Source: Candidatus Woesearchaeota archaeon
GTDB taxonomy: Archaea; Nanobdellota; Nanobdellia; Woesearchaeales; JAHWHD01
Direction of reading: 5' to 3'
DNA length: 28,678 nucleotides
Assembly: GCA_019323525.1 (NCBI GenBank)
Contig: JAHWHD010000057.1
Coordinates: forward strand, 1-28,678
Each line of letters begins with the position of its first letter. Position 1 is the stretch's first letter. Made by a program: the position numbers and the translations under genes. Shown here piece after piece: positions 17,507-25,717 of the stretch. Below the pieces are notes generated by a model that did no database searches, was not told the DNA's origin, and was given only the letters and a program-made list of their open reading frames with translations.

Positions 17507-18213
17507 ACCAACCTAAAATAAACCCTTCTATTACCTTTTCCTTTATTCTCGATTTTAACCAGTTCTATCTTGCCAATCTCAGAGATATTCTTAAGATGAG
17601 TGCCTCCGCAAGCCTGTTGGTCAAAATCTTCTATGTTAATGACCCTTAGAATTTCCACACCTTTAGGAAGCAAATCTTTGTAAGTACGAATGAAATCTGG
17701 TATCTTCATCGCCTCTTCTCTTGTCAAAAAGTGTATTTTCACTGGAGCACCTTTTGCTATAATTTCGTTAGCCTTGTCGATCCATCCCTGAACTTTGTCC
17801 TTGTCAAACTCCTGCAATGTAAAATCAATCCTGCTACGATCAAGACCTAGCTGGTTTCCGCTAGTCACTGCACCTGTCTCGTTATAGATTACCTTAGAAA
17901 GTATATGCGCAGCAGTATGATACTTCATTAAAGTATAACGCCTTTCCCAGTCAATAACACAATGCACAGAATCTCCAACAACTAAACCCTCATGGTCAAC
18001 CTCATGCGAAATCTCGCCATCAAACTTCCCAACAAACACTACTTTGAACTCCTCACCACCCTTTATCATAACACCCGTATCATTAGGCTGCCCTCCCATG
18101 TTAGGATAGAAAGCAGTATTGTCCAGTACAACAAACTTCCCATCTTTAACACTTTTAACAGTTGCATCAAACTCTTTAAGATAACAATCATCAAAATACA
18201 AAGGCCCGTGCAT
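17503..18213 (-). CDS. alaX: Alanyl-tRNA editing protein AlaX
   Basis: The 236-residue, freestanding AlaRS-like editing domain removes wrongly attached amino acids (classically Ser or Gly) from tRNA-Ala. Zinc ligands are in HTAAH (H99, H103) and CGGTH (C202, H206). The glycine motif GGQPNDTG (40-47) marks the AlaX-M type. A strong ribosome site (a run of seven G followed by AT) sits just before ATG, only 13 bases after the valS stop, so it is translated from the valS transcript. No alaS is in view. Confidence 0.92.
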   Translation of the reverse strand: MHGPLYFDDCYLKEFDATVKSVKDGKFVVLDNTAFYPNMGGQPNDTGVMIKGGEEFKVVFVGKFDGEISHEVDHEGLVVGDSVHCVIDWERRYTLMKYHTAAHILSKVIYNETGAVTSGNQLGLDRSRIDFTLQEFDKDKVQGWIDKANEIIAKGAPVKIHFLTREEAMKIPDFIRTYKDLLPKGVEILRVINIEDFDQQACGGTHLKNISEIGKIELVKIENKGKGNRRVYFRLV

Positions 18214-18226
18214 TATAATCCCCCCC

Positions 18227-20617
18227 CTAAAGTTCTACTTTAATCTCATCAGAATACTCTATTTTCTTTATGTTATGCGTTGCAAGCAGATCTTTCTCAA
18301 GCAATTTCATAGATTCTGGTACAATTACTTTCGAAACATCGTCTTTCAAAGACTTGCCTGCATCCTTTTTGGCCTTCCAAATCATACTGTTCGCATTCAC
18401 AAGGTCTTCAGCTTTGAAACCTACTTCAACTTCATGCTCGAGTTCAGGAAACTTCTCAAAGTGTATATCCTTTCCAGTCAAATCTTTGTACAAGCTATAT
18501 GTTATTATTGGAACAACAGGAGCCAGTAATTTCAAGATTGTCTCCAAAACATAATGCAGTGTATAAAGACCACTAGTTTGCTCTTCTTTTGTAAACTTCT
18601 CTTCATTATTATAGACTCTTCTTTTTACAAGCTCAAGATAATGCGATGCAAAAGTCTCCCACAAGAAATGTTTCATCTTAATCACAGGATTATGGAAATC
18701 ATAGATTAAAAACCCCTCATTAGCCACCTCTATCAAGGTATTAACCTCAGAGATGATCCATTTGTCAAGCTCCATTAAAGTCTCAGGCTTTTCTGCGGGC
18801 TGAAACATCGATATAAACCTTGCAACATTCCATAGCTTAGTTAGAGTCTTACCAGCACCCTCGATTCTGTCATACGAGCACTTGAAATCTGTCTTTGTCA
18901 GGTTACCTTCAACAGCGCACCATAGACGTATTGGCTCTGCGCCATACCTCTCAAGAAGGTCATGAGGGTCTATGATATTTCCTGCAGACTTACTCATCTT
19001 ATACCCCTTCTCATCTATAATATGTTGGTGTATCCACACATCCTTAAAAATAACATCATCTGTCAAAAGATAATCTTTCAACACAGTATAATAAAGCCAG
19101 GTACGAACAATCTCCTTACCTTGAGGACGCAGAGTGCAAGGTTTAGCCTTGTTAAAAAACTCGTCGTCTCTTGACCACTTCAGGATATACAAAGGAGTAA
19201 TTGAAGAATCGAACCAGGTATCAAATACCCTCTCATCGCCGCGCAAATCTGAATTTCCGCATTTAGAACATTTTCCTATAGGACATTTCTCTTTCCAAGG
19301 CTTGTAATATTTACCTTTAGGAGGAACAATCACCTCTCCGCACTTGTCACAGTACCATAACGGAACCTCGGTAGCATAAACACGTCGTCTAGAAATCGGC
19401 CAATCAATACTAACAGTATCAATCCAGTTAAGCATTATCTGCTCGCTTTTTGAATCATAATAATTGATCTTAGAAGAAAGCTCTTTCATCTTATCCTTAA
19501 ACTCAACTTGCTTAAGATAAAGTTCGCTCATCCCTATGAACTCGATAGGATCCTTACTTCTCTCGCATACAGGAGTCCTATGCAACACACTCCTCTCTGC
19601 AAGAACAAGCCTCTCCTCCCTTAGCTTCTCTGTAATTTTCTCGCGCGCATCCTTAACCTTAAGACCTTTCAAAAAACCTGCTTTCTCATTCATGGTTCCA
19701 TCGATATTGATAAGGATCTTAGGCTCAAGACCCTCATCTCTATAGAACCTAACATCAGAGTAATCACCAAAACTGCATATCATCATCAACCCTGTTCCTT
19801 TCTCAGCATCTGCAACAGTATGAGCCTTTATAGGAACCTCAAACCCATATAGAGGAACAATCGCAGTCATACCTGCAAGATGCTGATATCTTTCATCATC
19901 TGGATGAAAGCACACCATCGCACAGCTTGCCAAGAACTCAGGCCTTGTTGTTGCAATTACAATCTCTTCGCCAGTCTCTTTAATATGCCATTTAACATCA
20001 ATGAACTTGCTAGGAAAGTCCTTATAATCAATCTCAGAATCCGCAATAGTGGTCTGGCAGCCTGGGCAGTAGTTATTGACACGCTCATCTTCATATATCA
20101 AACCTTTCTTGTAAAGTTCAATGAACGTATCCTGAGTTAGCGACCTATAATCTTCTGAATCAGTCTCATAGACATCTCCAACCTTATTACCAAGCTTCCA
20201 CGAGTTAAACCCTATACCTAGCTTCATAAAACTGTCAACAGACTCTGCACTACTCTCTTCCAGAACCTGAAGACACATCTTAACAAACTCCTCCCTTGGA
20301 GTATCATTAGCACTTACTTTAAATCGTTTTTCAGCTTGCATCTCAATAGGCAAGCCGTTCCTATCCAAGCCAAGAGGAAAAAGAACATTATAACCTATCA
20401 TTCTCCTAAATCTTGCAATCATATCCTGGATGCTGTAAGTACTTGCATGGCCCATATGTATAGGAGTGTTTACATAAGGCGGCGGAGTATCGATTGAATA
20501 AATTGGCTTATCAGAATCCTCATCAAACTTATAAAGCTCTTTCTCACGCCATTCCTTTACAATCGGCTCTTCCAAAGCCTTATCCCAACGTTTACCAGTA
20601 ATTTTAGGTTCAGCCAT
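18227..20617 (-). CDS. valS: Valyl-tRNA synthetase, short archaeal type
   Basis: The 796-residue class I enzyme charges tRNA-Val. The HIGH motif is HMGH (54-57) after IDTPPPYVNTP, followed by FPLGLDRNGLPIE. A CPGC pair precedes the editing (CP1) domain, with IATTRPEFLASCAMV and KGTGLMMICSFGDYSDV. A second Cys cluster (CDKCG...CPIGKCSKCG) comes before FDTWFDSSITPL. KMSKS (around residue 541) and RIEGAGKTLTKLWNVARF point to ValRS rather than IleRS. The C-terminal coiled coil of bacterial ValRS is absent. TATA at 20641-20646 lies 26 bases before the start. It heads a valS-alaX operon. Confidence 0.88.
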   Translation of the reverse strand: MAEPKITGKRWDKALEEPIVKEWREKELYKFDEDSDKPIYSIDTPPPYVNTPIHMGHASTYSIQDMIARFRRMIGYNVLFPLGLDRNGLPIEMQAEKRFKVSANDTPREEFVKMCLQVLEESSAESVDSFMKLGIGFNSWKLGNKVGDVYETDSEDYRSLTQDTFIELYKKGLIYEDERVNNYCPGCQTTIADSEIDYKDFPSKFIDVKWHIKETGEEIVIATTRPEFLASCAMVCFHPDDERYQHLAGMTAIVPLYGFEVPIKAHTVADAEKGTGLMMICSFGDYSDVRFYRDEGLEPKILINIDGTMNEKAGFLKGLKVKDAREKITEKLREERLVLAERSVLHRTPVCERSKDPIEFIGMSELYLKQVEFKDKMKELSSKINYYDSKSEQIMLNWIDTVSIDWPISRRRVYATEVPLWYCDKCGEVIVPPKGKYYKPWKEKCPIGKCSKCGNSDLRGDERVFDTWFDSSITPLYILKWSRDDEFFNKAKPCTLRPQGKEIVRTWLYYTVLKDYLLTDDVIFKDVWIHQHIIDEKGYKMSKSAGNIIDPHDLLERYGAEPIRLWCAVEGNLTKTDFKCSYDRIEGAGKTLTKLWNVARFISMFQPAEKPETLMELDKWIISEVNTLIEVANEGFLIYDFHNPVIKMKHFLWETFASHYLELVKRRVYNNEEKFTKEEQTSGLYTLHYVLETILKLLAPVVPIITYSLYKDLTGKDIHFEKFPELEHEVEVGFKAEDLVNANSMIWKAKKDAGKSLKDDVSKVIVPESMKLLEKDLLATHNIKKIEYSDEIKVEL

Positions 20618-20640
20618 AACAAAAGAGAATTAACATTTCA

Positions 20641-20646
20641 TTTAAA
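20641..20646 (-). promoter_or_regulatory. TATA box of valS-alaX
   Basis: TTTAAA is centred 26-27 bases before ATG 20617 on the minus strand. Confidence 0.55.
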
Positions 20647-20656
20647 AACATTATGG

Positions 20657-21205
20657 TTATTTATGCCTGTGCTTGTCTTTGTGAACTTTATGTACAAACT
20701 TAATCATCGACTTGATATCATCCAAGTCTTTCTGCATGTTAGCAACTTCACGTTCAGCTTTCCTGTTTACAACATAGTCAAGTTCAGCCTTATGCCTATC
20801 ACGTTCAGCAGCCCTGTTCTGGCTCATCAATATTACTGGAGCCTGCACAGCTGCTAAACAGCTCAAAACAAGGTTCAATAGTATAAAAGGATAAGAATCC
20901 CATGCATTAACAATCATGTAAACATTCAGCAACATCCAAACTCCAAGGAAAACAAAAAAACCGATTATGAACTTCCAACTTCCTGCGAACAAAGTTAGCC
21001 AGTCGGCAAGCGTCTGAGCTCTTGTCAGCCTTTGTTTAGGAAAACCATTCTTCTTTTTCTTATCTATTTTGTTATTTTTGTCGTTTTTATTTTTTTTAAT
21101 TATTGTTTTATTGTTTTTTTTGTTATTTTTGTTGTTTTTAATTACTTTCTTAATATTCTTCTTATTCTTAGAACTAGGCTTCTTTACCCTCTTTTTTTTC
21201 ACCAT
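20657..21205 (-). CDS. DUF1003-family membrane protein with Lys/Asn-rich head
   Basis: I chose ATG 21205 (182 aa); a TTG one codon upstream is less likely. A TTTAAAAA box (21229-21236) about 27 bases upstream fits a leaderless start. Residues 1-55 are almost only Lys, Asn and Ile (KKNKNDKNNK). The DUF1003 core follows: LADWLTLFAGSWKFIIGF, FLGVWMLLN, SYPFILLNLVLSCLAAVQAPVILMSQNR and AERDRHKAELDYVVNRKAE, giving two membrane helices and a charged cytoplasmic tail. The family function is not established. The head may be an appended, poorly structured extension. Confidence 0.85.
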   Translation of the reverse strand: MVKKKRVKKPSSKNKKNIKKVIKNNKNNKKNNKTIIKKNKNDKNNKIDKKKKNGFPKQRLTRAQTLADWLTLFAGSWKFIIGFFVFLGVWMLLNVYMIVNAWDSYPFILLNLVLSCLAAVQAPVILMSQNRAAERDRHKAELDYVVNRKAEREVANMQKDLDDIKSMIKFVHKVHKDKHRHK

Positions 21206-21279
21206 CAACTCAATATATATATTAATCCTTTAAAAACCTTTTGCAAAATTTAATAAAGTAAGAATAACCTCAAAACATC

Positions 21280-22479
21280 ATGATTTGGACTAAGAAATAC
21301 GAACCAAAGAACTCAAGTGAAGTGCAGGGCCAGAAAAAGGCTGTAGAATCAATTCTTTACTTTGTAAATAATTATAAAACCCAAAAGAAAAAAGCTCTGC
21401 TGCTTTACGGCCCGACAGGCTCTGGCAAGACATCTACTGTGCATGCAATAGCAAAGGAACTTGACCTTGAACTTATTGAGATAAACGCTTCAGATACAAG
21501 AAACGCTGAGCAAGTTGAAAAGACAATCGGCAATGCTTCCAAACAAATGTCTTTGTTCATGAAACAAAAAATAATCCTGATTGACGAGGTTGACGGCATA
21601 GCTGGTAGAGAGGACAGAGGGGGTCTTTCAACAATAATAAATATAATTAAAACATCTTCATTTCCTATTATAATCACTGCAAACAATCCTTTTGATTCTA
21701 AGTTCTCATCACTAAGAAAAGTGTGCGAGACAGTTGAGTTCAGGACACTTGCGTACACTTCTGTTTACAGCTACTTGAATAAGATATGCGAGAAAGAGAA
21801 TATCGAAGCTGAGGCAGATGACCTTAAAGCATTGGCCAGAAGGATGGGTGGAGATCTTAGAGGGGCGATAACTGACCTGCAGACTCTCACCAGCAAGACA
21901 AAGAAACTTGATAAACAAAGCCTTGACGAACTCTCAGGAAGACACCAGACAGAGTCAATGTTAAAGGCTCTTATGAAGATATTCAAGACAACAGACCCCG
22001 ATGTTGCGATTACAGCACTTGATAACGTAGACGAAGACCTAAACAAAGCTGTTCTCTGGATTGATGAAAACCTTCCAGCAGAGTATACAAAACCTATTGA
22101 CCTTTACAGAGCCTATGACTCAATCAGCAAATCAGACGTATTCAATGGCAGGATCAAGAGATGGCAGCACTGGCGGTTTCTTGTTTACATAAACGCGCTG
22201 TTGACAGCAGGAGTTGCTATAGCAAAGGACGAGAAATATCAGCAGTTCATACCTTACAGACCAACATCAAGAATACTTAAACTATGGCGCGCAAAGGTTA
22301 AAAGAGATAAAAATAAAGCTATTGCAGAGAAGCTGTCAAAGAAGCTGCACTGCTCAAAGAATCAGATAATTAAAGACACTCTCCCATATCTCAAGTTTAT
22401 GATGAAGAACAAAAGCTTTTCAACTGAACTCCAGAAGGAGTTTGAACTTGATAAAGAAGAGATAAAGTTTCTAAGTTAA
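21280..22479 (+). CDS. rfcL: Replication factor C large subunit
   Basis: The 399-residue AAA+ clamp-loader subunit opens the PCNA ring at primer ends together with the small subunit, which is not in view. Walker A is GPTGSGKT (44-51), Walker B is IILIDEVDG, and the sensor region is PIIITANNPFDSK. The lid and collar regions follow (LARRMGGDLRGAITDLQTL). It is shorter than many archaeal RfcL proteins and lacks a clear PCNA-binding tail. A TATA-like AATTTAATAAA (21248-21257) lies about 27 bases before ATG. The 3' end overlaps the opposing radical SAM gene by 9 bases. Confidence 0.93.
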   Translation: MIWTKKYEPKNSSEVQGQKKAVESILYFVNNYKTQKKKALLLYGPTGSGKTSTVHAIAKELDLELIEINASDTRNAEQVEKTIGNASKQMSLFMKQKIILIDEVDGIAGREDRGGLSTIINIIKTSSFPIIITANNPFDSKFSSLRKVCETVEFRTLAYTSVYSYLNKICEKENIEAEADDLKALARRMGGDLRGAITDLQTLTSKTKKLDKQSLDELSGRHQTESMLKALMKIFKTTDPDVAITALDNVDEDLNKAVLWIDENLPAEYTKPIDLYRAYDSISKSDVFNGRIKRWQHWRFLVYINALLTAGVAIAKDEKYQQFIPYRPTSRILKLWRAKVKRDKNKAIAEKLSKKLHCSKNQIIKDTLPYLKFMMKNKSFSTELQKEFELDKEEIKFLS

Positions 22480-23865
22480 TGAATCCTGCCACTTGTCGTA
22501 TTTTTCAATGTCTTGAAGTATCTTTGGGTTCTGCTTAACATACTCCTGCCACGGCTGTTCAAAGACCTTTTTGACCCCTTCAGAATACTCTTGGATTGCT
22601 GGCTTAAGCTCATTCAGGATTGTCATCGCGTCAGGATGTGTCGGCTTTGGATCAGCTTCCTCATGAATCTCTTTCAACTTTCCAGGATTATCGACAAGCA
22701 TACAGGGCGTGTAAAGATTCTTGTTATAATACCTTCTCTTCCTGATTGCTCTCATGTACTTCGAATTAAAAGCATCAACAAGCTTCTTTTCCTTAACATT
22801 GTCAGTTGCAAAATGCGTGAATATGCATGGCTCTACAAAACCTTCCGCATCAACGTGCACATAGTCAAGTCCTGCAATGCAACCTCCTACAAAAGGGGCA
22901 TCGTTCCAGAAATCAATCACGAATAAAGGCTTGTTATTCCTTATATACTTCATTCTCTCTCCCATATACTTCCTTTGCTCAGGAGTAAGCATAAGGTCTG
23001 TTGTAGGGCACTTTCCTATTGGCATGTACATAAAATGCCAGCCAACATAAGCGCCTTTGCTGATTATAAAGTCTAAGAACTCGTCGCCCAGCAACTGCTT
23101 ATAGTTCTTCCTGGTTACGCAGCAAGAATAACCAAACGGAATCTTCCTTCTTTTGAACTCGTCCATTACCTCCATCAATCTCTTGAAAGTGCCCGGATGC
23201 CTTCTCTCGTCGGTCTCCTTCTCAAACCCTTCAATACTGAAAGTTATCAATACATTACCGAGCTTCTCAATCTCATCTATCAAAGAATTGTTAAGAAGAG
23301 CACCATTAGTATAAATCTGGAAATAAGCGTCATTATGTTTCTTCATAAGATATAGCAGATCGTCCTTTCTTACAAAAGGCTCCCCGCCCAGTACAGTAAA
23401 AAGACCTACACCAAGCTTTTTTGCCTCGTCTATGATTGAATCCCACTTTTCAACAGACATCTCCTTGTTAGGGTCATAATCTGCAGCATAGCAACCCTTG
23501 CACTTGAAGTTACACCTCATTGTAGGACTCATGAGAAGCGTAAAGGGAATGTTGTTTCCATAACTCTTGTGAGCGTCCCTTTTCTCAGTACTAAGAAGCA
23601 TGCCATTGATGATAAGATTATTAACTAACTTTTTCCTGAAATTTGGCCTGATCTCTTTCAAGACCTTAAGCGCGAACATAAGAGCGCAATGCCTCTCCCT
23701 GAACTTCTGCCTTACGAACTCGATCTTAGGCTTATGCCTTGCAGGTGATACAGCCTTAAGTATGCCTGCAGCCTTGACAAGTCCTTTTGGGGTGCTGTGC
23801 ATCATAAGCTGCTCAGTTATCTTTGCTCCAACTCTTACGCCCAGATTTTTGAATATCGATGCCAT
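22471..23865 (-). CDS. Radical SAM enzyme with SPASM-like C-terminus (second of a pair)
   Basis: The 464-residue product has the iron-sulfur motif CNFKCKGC (C118, C122, C125), then GGEPFVRKDDLLYL, IYTNGALLNN and a SVEGF-type strand (ITFSIEGFEKETDERRHPGTFKR), all radical SAM core features. Later Cys occur in GGCIAGLDYVHVDAEGFVEPC and YTPCML, suggesting an auxiliary cluster. About 100 helical residues precede the core. It is clearly homologous to the neighbouring upstream enzyme. The substrate is unknown; no precursor peptide was seen. The 24-base gap to that gene has no ribosome site, and a weak AT-rich TATA-like stretch (about 23887-23896) could give a separate leaderless start. Confidence 0.88.
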   Translation of the reverse strand: MASIFKNLGVRVGAKITEQLMMHSTPKGLVKAAGILKAVSPARHKPKIEFVRQKFRERHCALMFALKVLKEIRPNFRKKLVNNLIINGMLLSTEKRDAHKSYGNNIPFTLLMSPTMRCNFKCKGCYAADYDPNKEMSVEKWDSIIDEAKKLGVGLFTVLGGEPFVRKDDLLYLMKKHNDAYFQIYTNGALLNNSLIDEIEKLGNVLITFSIEGFEKETDERRHPGTFKRLMEVMDEFKRRKIPFGYSCCVTRKNYKQLLGDEFLDFIISKGAYVGWHFMYMPIGKCPTTDLMLTPEQRKYMGERMKYIRNNKPLFVIDFWNDAPFVGGCIAGLDYVHVDAEGFVEPCIFTHFATDNVKEKKLVDAFNSKYMRAIRKRRYYNKNLYTPCMLVDNPGKLKEIHEEADPKPTHPDAMTILNELKPAIQEYSEGVKKVFEQPWQEYVKQNPKILQDIEKYDKWQDSLT

Positions 23866-23889
23866 TTTTAAAAATAAAATTAAAATTAT

Positions 23890-25320
23890 TTAACTTTCAC
23901 CCTCCATGTACTCCTTTTGCCAGAGCGGCTCTGTCAACCTCTCCATCTCTTCATCAAACTTCCTAAGGTTCTCCCTATACTTGTCTGACTCTAGAGCCTC
24001 TTGCGCCTCCCTGTTCTCTGCTTTTGCAGTTGGTGTAAGTATATTCTCCCTGAAATTCTCGTAATGATCACGGATAGAGCAAGGCATTAAGAGATTATGC
24101 GGATGCTTTGTGTCATCCAGACCATACTCGTCCTGCCACTTCCTTCCGCGCTTCATAAGGTCAGAGAACACTGCTGCTGCCAACGGCTTACCTTCTTTGA
24201 AAAGGTCAAGCACATTATCCTCATAGTAAGGTACAAACACGCATGGCATGATCTTGCCGTCCCAGTCAATGTACATGTAACCTCCGTGCCTACCATAAGC
24301 TACGCAACCATGTGTAAGCACACCAGAGTTCCAGAAATCTGCTACGCAATATTTCTTGTCGATCATCACGTGCTTCCATTTATGGTACAAGCTTAGTCTT
24401 TGCTGAGGATTAAGCATTAGCTCAAAAGTCTCTTTACCCCTTCCGACAGGCATCAGCTGGAACTGCCACATGTATGTTGCTCCCTGTTTCTCAAAATAGA
24501 ACTCATAAAATTCGTCATTCATAAGCACATCATAGTTCTTTGTTGTTGGAGTGCAGGAGATTGCAAAAGGAACACCAGCCTCTCTAAGGTTCTGGAACGC
24601 TTCCAAGGTTCTCTTAAAGATTCCAGGACCCCTCCTCTCATCAGTCTCTTTCTCCATTCCCTCTACTGAGAGAGCTGGAGATACATTACCCATCTTTGCA
24701 AGCCTCTGCGCCATCTCTTTAGTAATAAGTGTACCGTTTGTATAGACCAAGAAAATCATCTGGTCATACTTTTCAAATATGTCAAGTAATGTCTTGCCAT
24801 TATCCTTGTACATGAACGGCTCTCCGCCGCTGATTACCATAAACCTGTTACCCCAGACGTTATAAGCTTCATCCACAACCTTTTCTACAACATCAAACGG
24901 AAGTGTTGAATCAGTACAAGTATCAGAGTCAGCATAACATCCAGTACATTTTAGGTTGCACTTCTGTGTTGGTGAGAATACAAGGAAACTTGGCGGTCTA
25001 GCACCCCATCTTTCTTCAAATCCATAGATTTTCTGTTTAGTCTCATCAGTCCTTACTATCTGGTTTCTTACCAGATTTCTGATCATTATCTTGACAATAT
25101 CCCTTGAGATCCAGCCCTTGTCAATATTCCTTAATGCACAGGTTACCATTGCTTGAAAGAACTCATACTTTTTCTCCTGTACAGCTTTAACTTCATGAGT
25201 TTGATTAACGACCATGCCTTGATACATGCGTTTCTCCAACTTCTTCATCAAAGGCTTTCTTAACAACTTAGACGTTAGAACCTTTGTGAGCAAGGTCGTG
25301 TAAATATCTTCCTTCATCAT
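23890..25320 (-). CDS. Radical SAM enzyme with SPASM-like C-terminus (first of a pair)
   Basis: I chose ATG 25320 because GAGGTGA (25328-25334) lies 7 bases before it, giving 476 residues. The iron-sulfur motif CNLKCTGC is at C121/C125/C128, followed by FMVISGGEPFMYKD, FLVYTNGTLITKE and SPALSVEGMEKETDERRGPGIFKR. C-terminal Cys in HGCVAYGRHGGYMYIDWDGKIMPC and LMPCSIRDHY suggest an auxiliary cluster. The N-terminal 100 residues are basic and helical. It shares the TDERR-PGxFKR and EFLDF/EFYEFYF blocks with the next enzyme, so the two are paralogues. The ribbon-helix-helix gene lies directly upstream, its stop inside this gene's ribosome site. The substrate is unknown. Confidence 0.88.
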   Translation of the reverse strand: MMKEDIYTTLLTKVLTSKLLRKPLMKKLEKRMYQGMVVNQTHEVKAVQEKKYEFFQAMVTCALRNIDKGWISRDIVKIMIRNLVRNQIVRTDETKQKIYGFEERWGARPPSFLVFSPTQKCNLKCTGCYADSDTCTDSTLPFDVVEKVVDEAYNVWGNRFMVISGGEPFMYKDNGKTLLDIFEKYDQMIFLVYTNGTLITKEMAQRLAKMGNVSPALSVEGMEKETDERRGPGIFKRTLEAFQNLREAGVPFAISCTPTTKNYDVLMNDEFYEFYFEKQGATYMWQFQLMPVGRGKETFELMLNPQQRLSLYHKWKHVMIDKKYCVADFWNSGVLTHGCVAYGRHGGYMYIDWDGKIMPCVFVPYYEDNVLDLFKEGKPLAAAVFSDLMKRGRKWQDEYGLDDTKHPHNLLMPCSIRDHYENFRENILTPTAKAENREAQEALESDKYRENLRKFDEEMERLTEPLWQKEYMEGES

Positions 25321-25327
25321 CTTTAAT

Positions 25328-25483
25328 TCACCTCGTTTTACCAGCCAAATCATTTAACAACTTTCTAACAGCGTATCTTACAAGATCAGAAGCATTCAGA
25401 TAGCTATCATCACATTTAATCTGCTCCTTGACCCTGTCAAGAAGCCCTTTCGGCAATTTTACAGTTTGATATTGGTTAGTCAT
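25328..25483 (-). CDS. Ribbon-helix-helix (CopG-like) DNA-binding protein, 51 aa
   Basis: This short gene is found by translating the minus strand from ATG 25483 to TGA 25328-25330. GAGGTGAT (25490-25497) precedes it by 6 bases. The product reads as a beta strand (YQTVKLPKGLL), helix 1 (DRVKEQIKCDDSY), a turn (LNASDLV) and helix 2 (RYAVRKLLNDL), the ribbon-helix-helix pattern in which the strand contacts DNA and the protein acts as a dimer. The TGA lies inside the ribosome site of the following radical SAM gene, so they are co-transcribed and probably coupled. It likely regulates its own operon. An antitoxin role is an alternative, but no toxin is adjacent. Confidence 0.82.
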   Translation of the reverse strand: MTNQYQTVKLPKGLLDRVKEQIKCDDSYLNASDLVRYAVRKLLNDLAGKTR

Positions 25484-25505
25484 TGTACTATCACCTCACC
25501 AGGAG

Positions 25506-25529
25506 CCATATATGGGTCATATATAAAAC
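25506..25529 (-). promoter_or_regulatory. Promoter and palindromic operator candidate of the ribbon-helix-helix operon
   Basis: CCATATATGG (25506-25515) is a perfect 10-bp palindrome, and CATATAT recurs just beside it (25518-25524). A TATA element (TTTTATATATG on the minus strand, centred near 25523) predicts a start near 25497. The palindrome therefore sits between TATA box and start site, the right place for repression by the encoded regulator. Confidence 0.5.
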
Positions 25530-25540
25530 TTACCTTTCGC

Positions 25541-25547
25541 TTATAAA
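25541..25547 (+). promoter_or_regulatory. TATA-like element before the candidate RNA
   Basis: TTATAAA is centred about 27 bases before 25571, where the plus-strand form of the structured element would begin. Confidence 0.35.
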
Positions 25548-25573
25548 GTCATACATAAGTGAAATCCTAAAAA

Positions 25574-25679
25574 GAAACCCCTGCCGGTACCGGCCAGCGA
25601 ACAACCATTATATTTGTCAAACAGTAGGTGCCTTGATTTCAAAATACAAGAATTTCAAGGCTGTGAGCGAAGGGGTTTC
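25574..25679. ncRNA. Candidate structured RNA (or short inverted-repeat element) upstream of glyS
   Basis: GAAACCCCT (25574-25582) and AGGGGTTTC (25671-25679) are perfect 9-bp complements closing a 106-base unit. Inside are GCCGGTACCGGC (25583-25594) and GCCTTGA/TCAAGGC (25630-25636 with 25655-25661), so three helices can form. There is no open frame of note and no match to tRNA, 5S, SRP or RNase P RNA that I can see. Strand is unresolved: the plus strand has TATA at 25541, while the minus strand has TATA at 25701-25708 about 26 bases before 25678 and a TTTTT run right after the closing helix. A miniature inverted-repeat element (flanks share TAAAA) is the alternative. Confidence 0.45.
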
Positions 25680-25684
25680 GTAAA

Positions 25685-25708
25685 ATATATATAACCTTAC
25701 TATATAAA
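25685..25708. promoter_or_regulatory. TATA boxes before glyS and opposite
   Basis: TATATATAA (about 25685-25693) is 29 bases before the glyS ATG and can give a leaderless transcript. TATATAAA (25701-25708) is too close to serve glyS; read on the minus strand it is correctly placed to start a transcript at the outer arm of the candidate RNA. Confidence 0.5.
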
Positions 25709-25717
25709 CTCAATAAA

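Noticed and set aside
25328..25483. Toxin-antitoxin pair led by the ribbon-helix-helix protein
   Set aside because: The next gene is a 476-residue radical SAM enzyme and no short toxin gene is adjacent.
25574..25679. CRISPR repeat (ends GAAAC/GTTTC) or T-box-like leader of glyS
   Set aside because: There is a single copy with no spaced repeats. T-box leaders are bacterial, and the glyS TATA box lies after the element.
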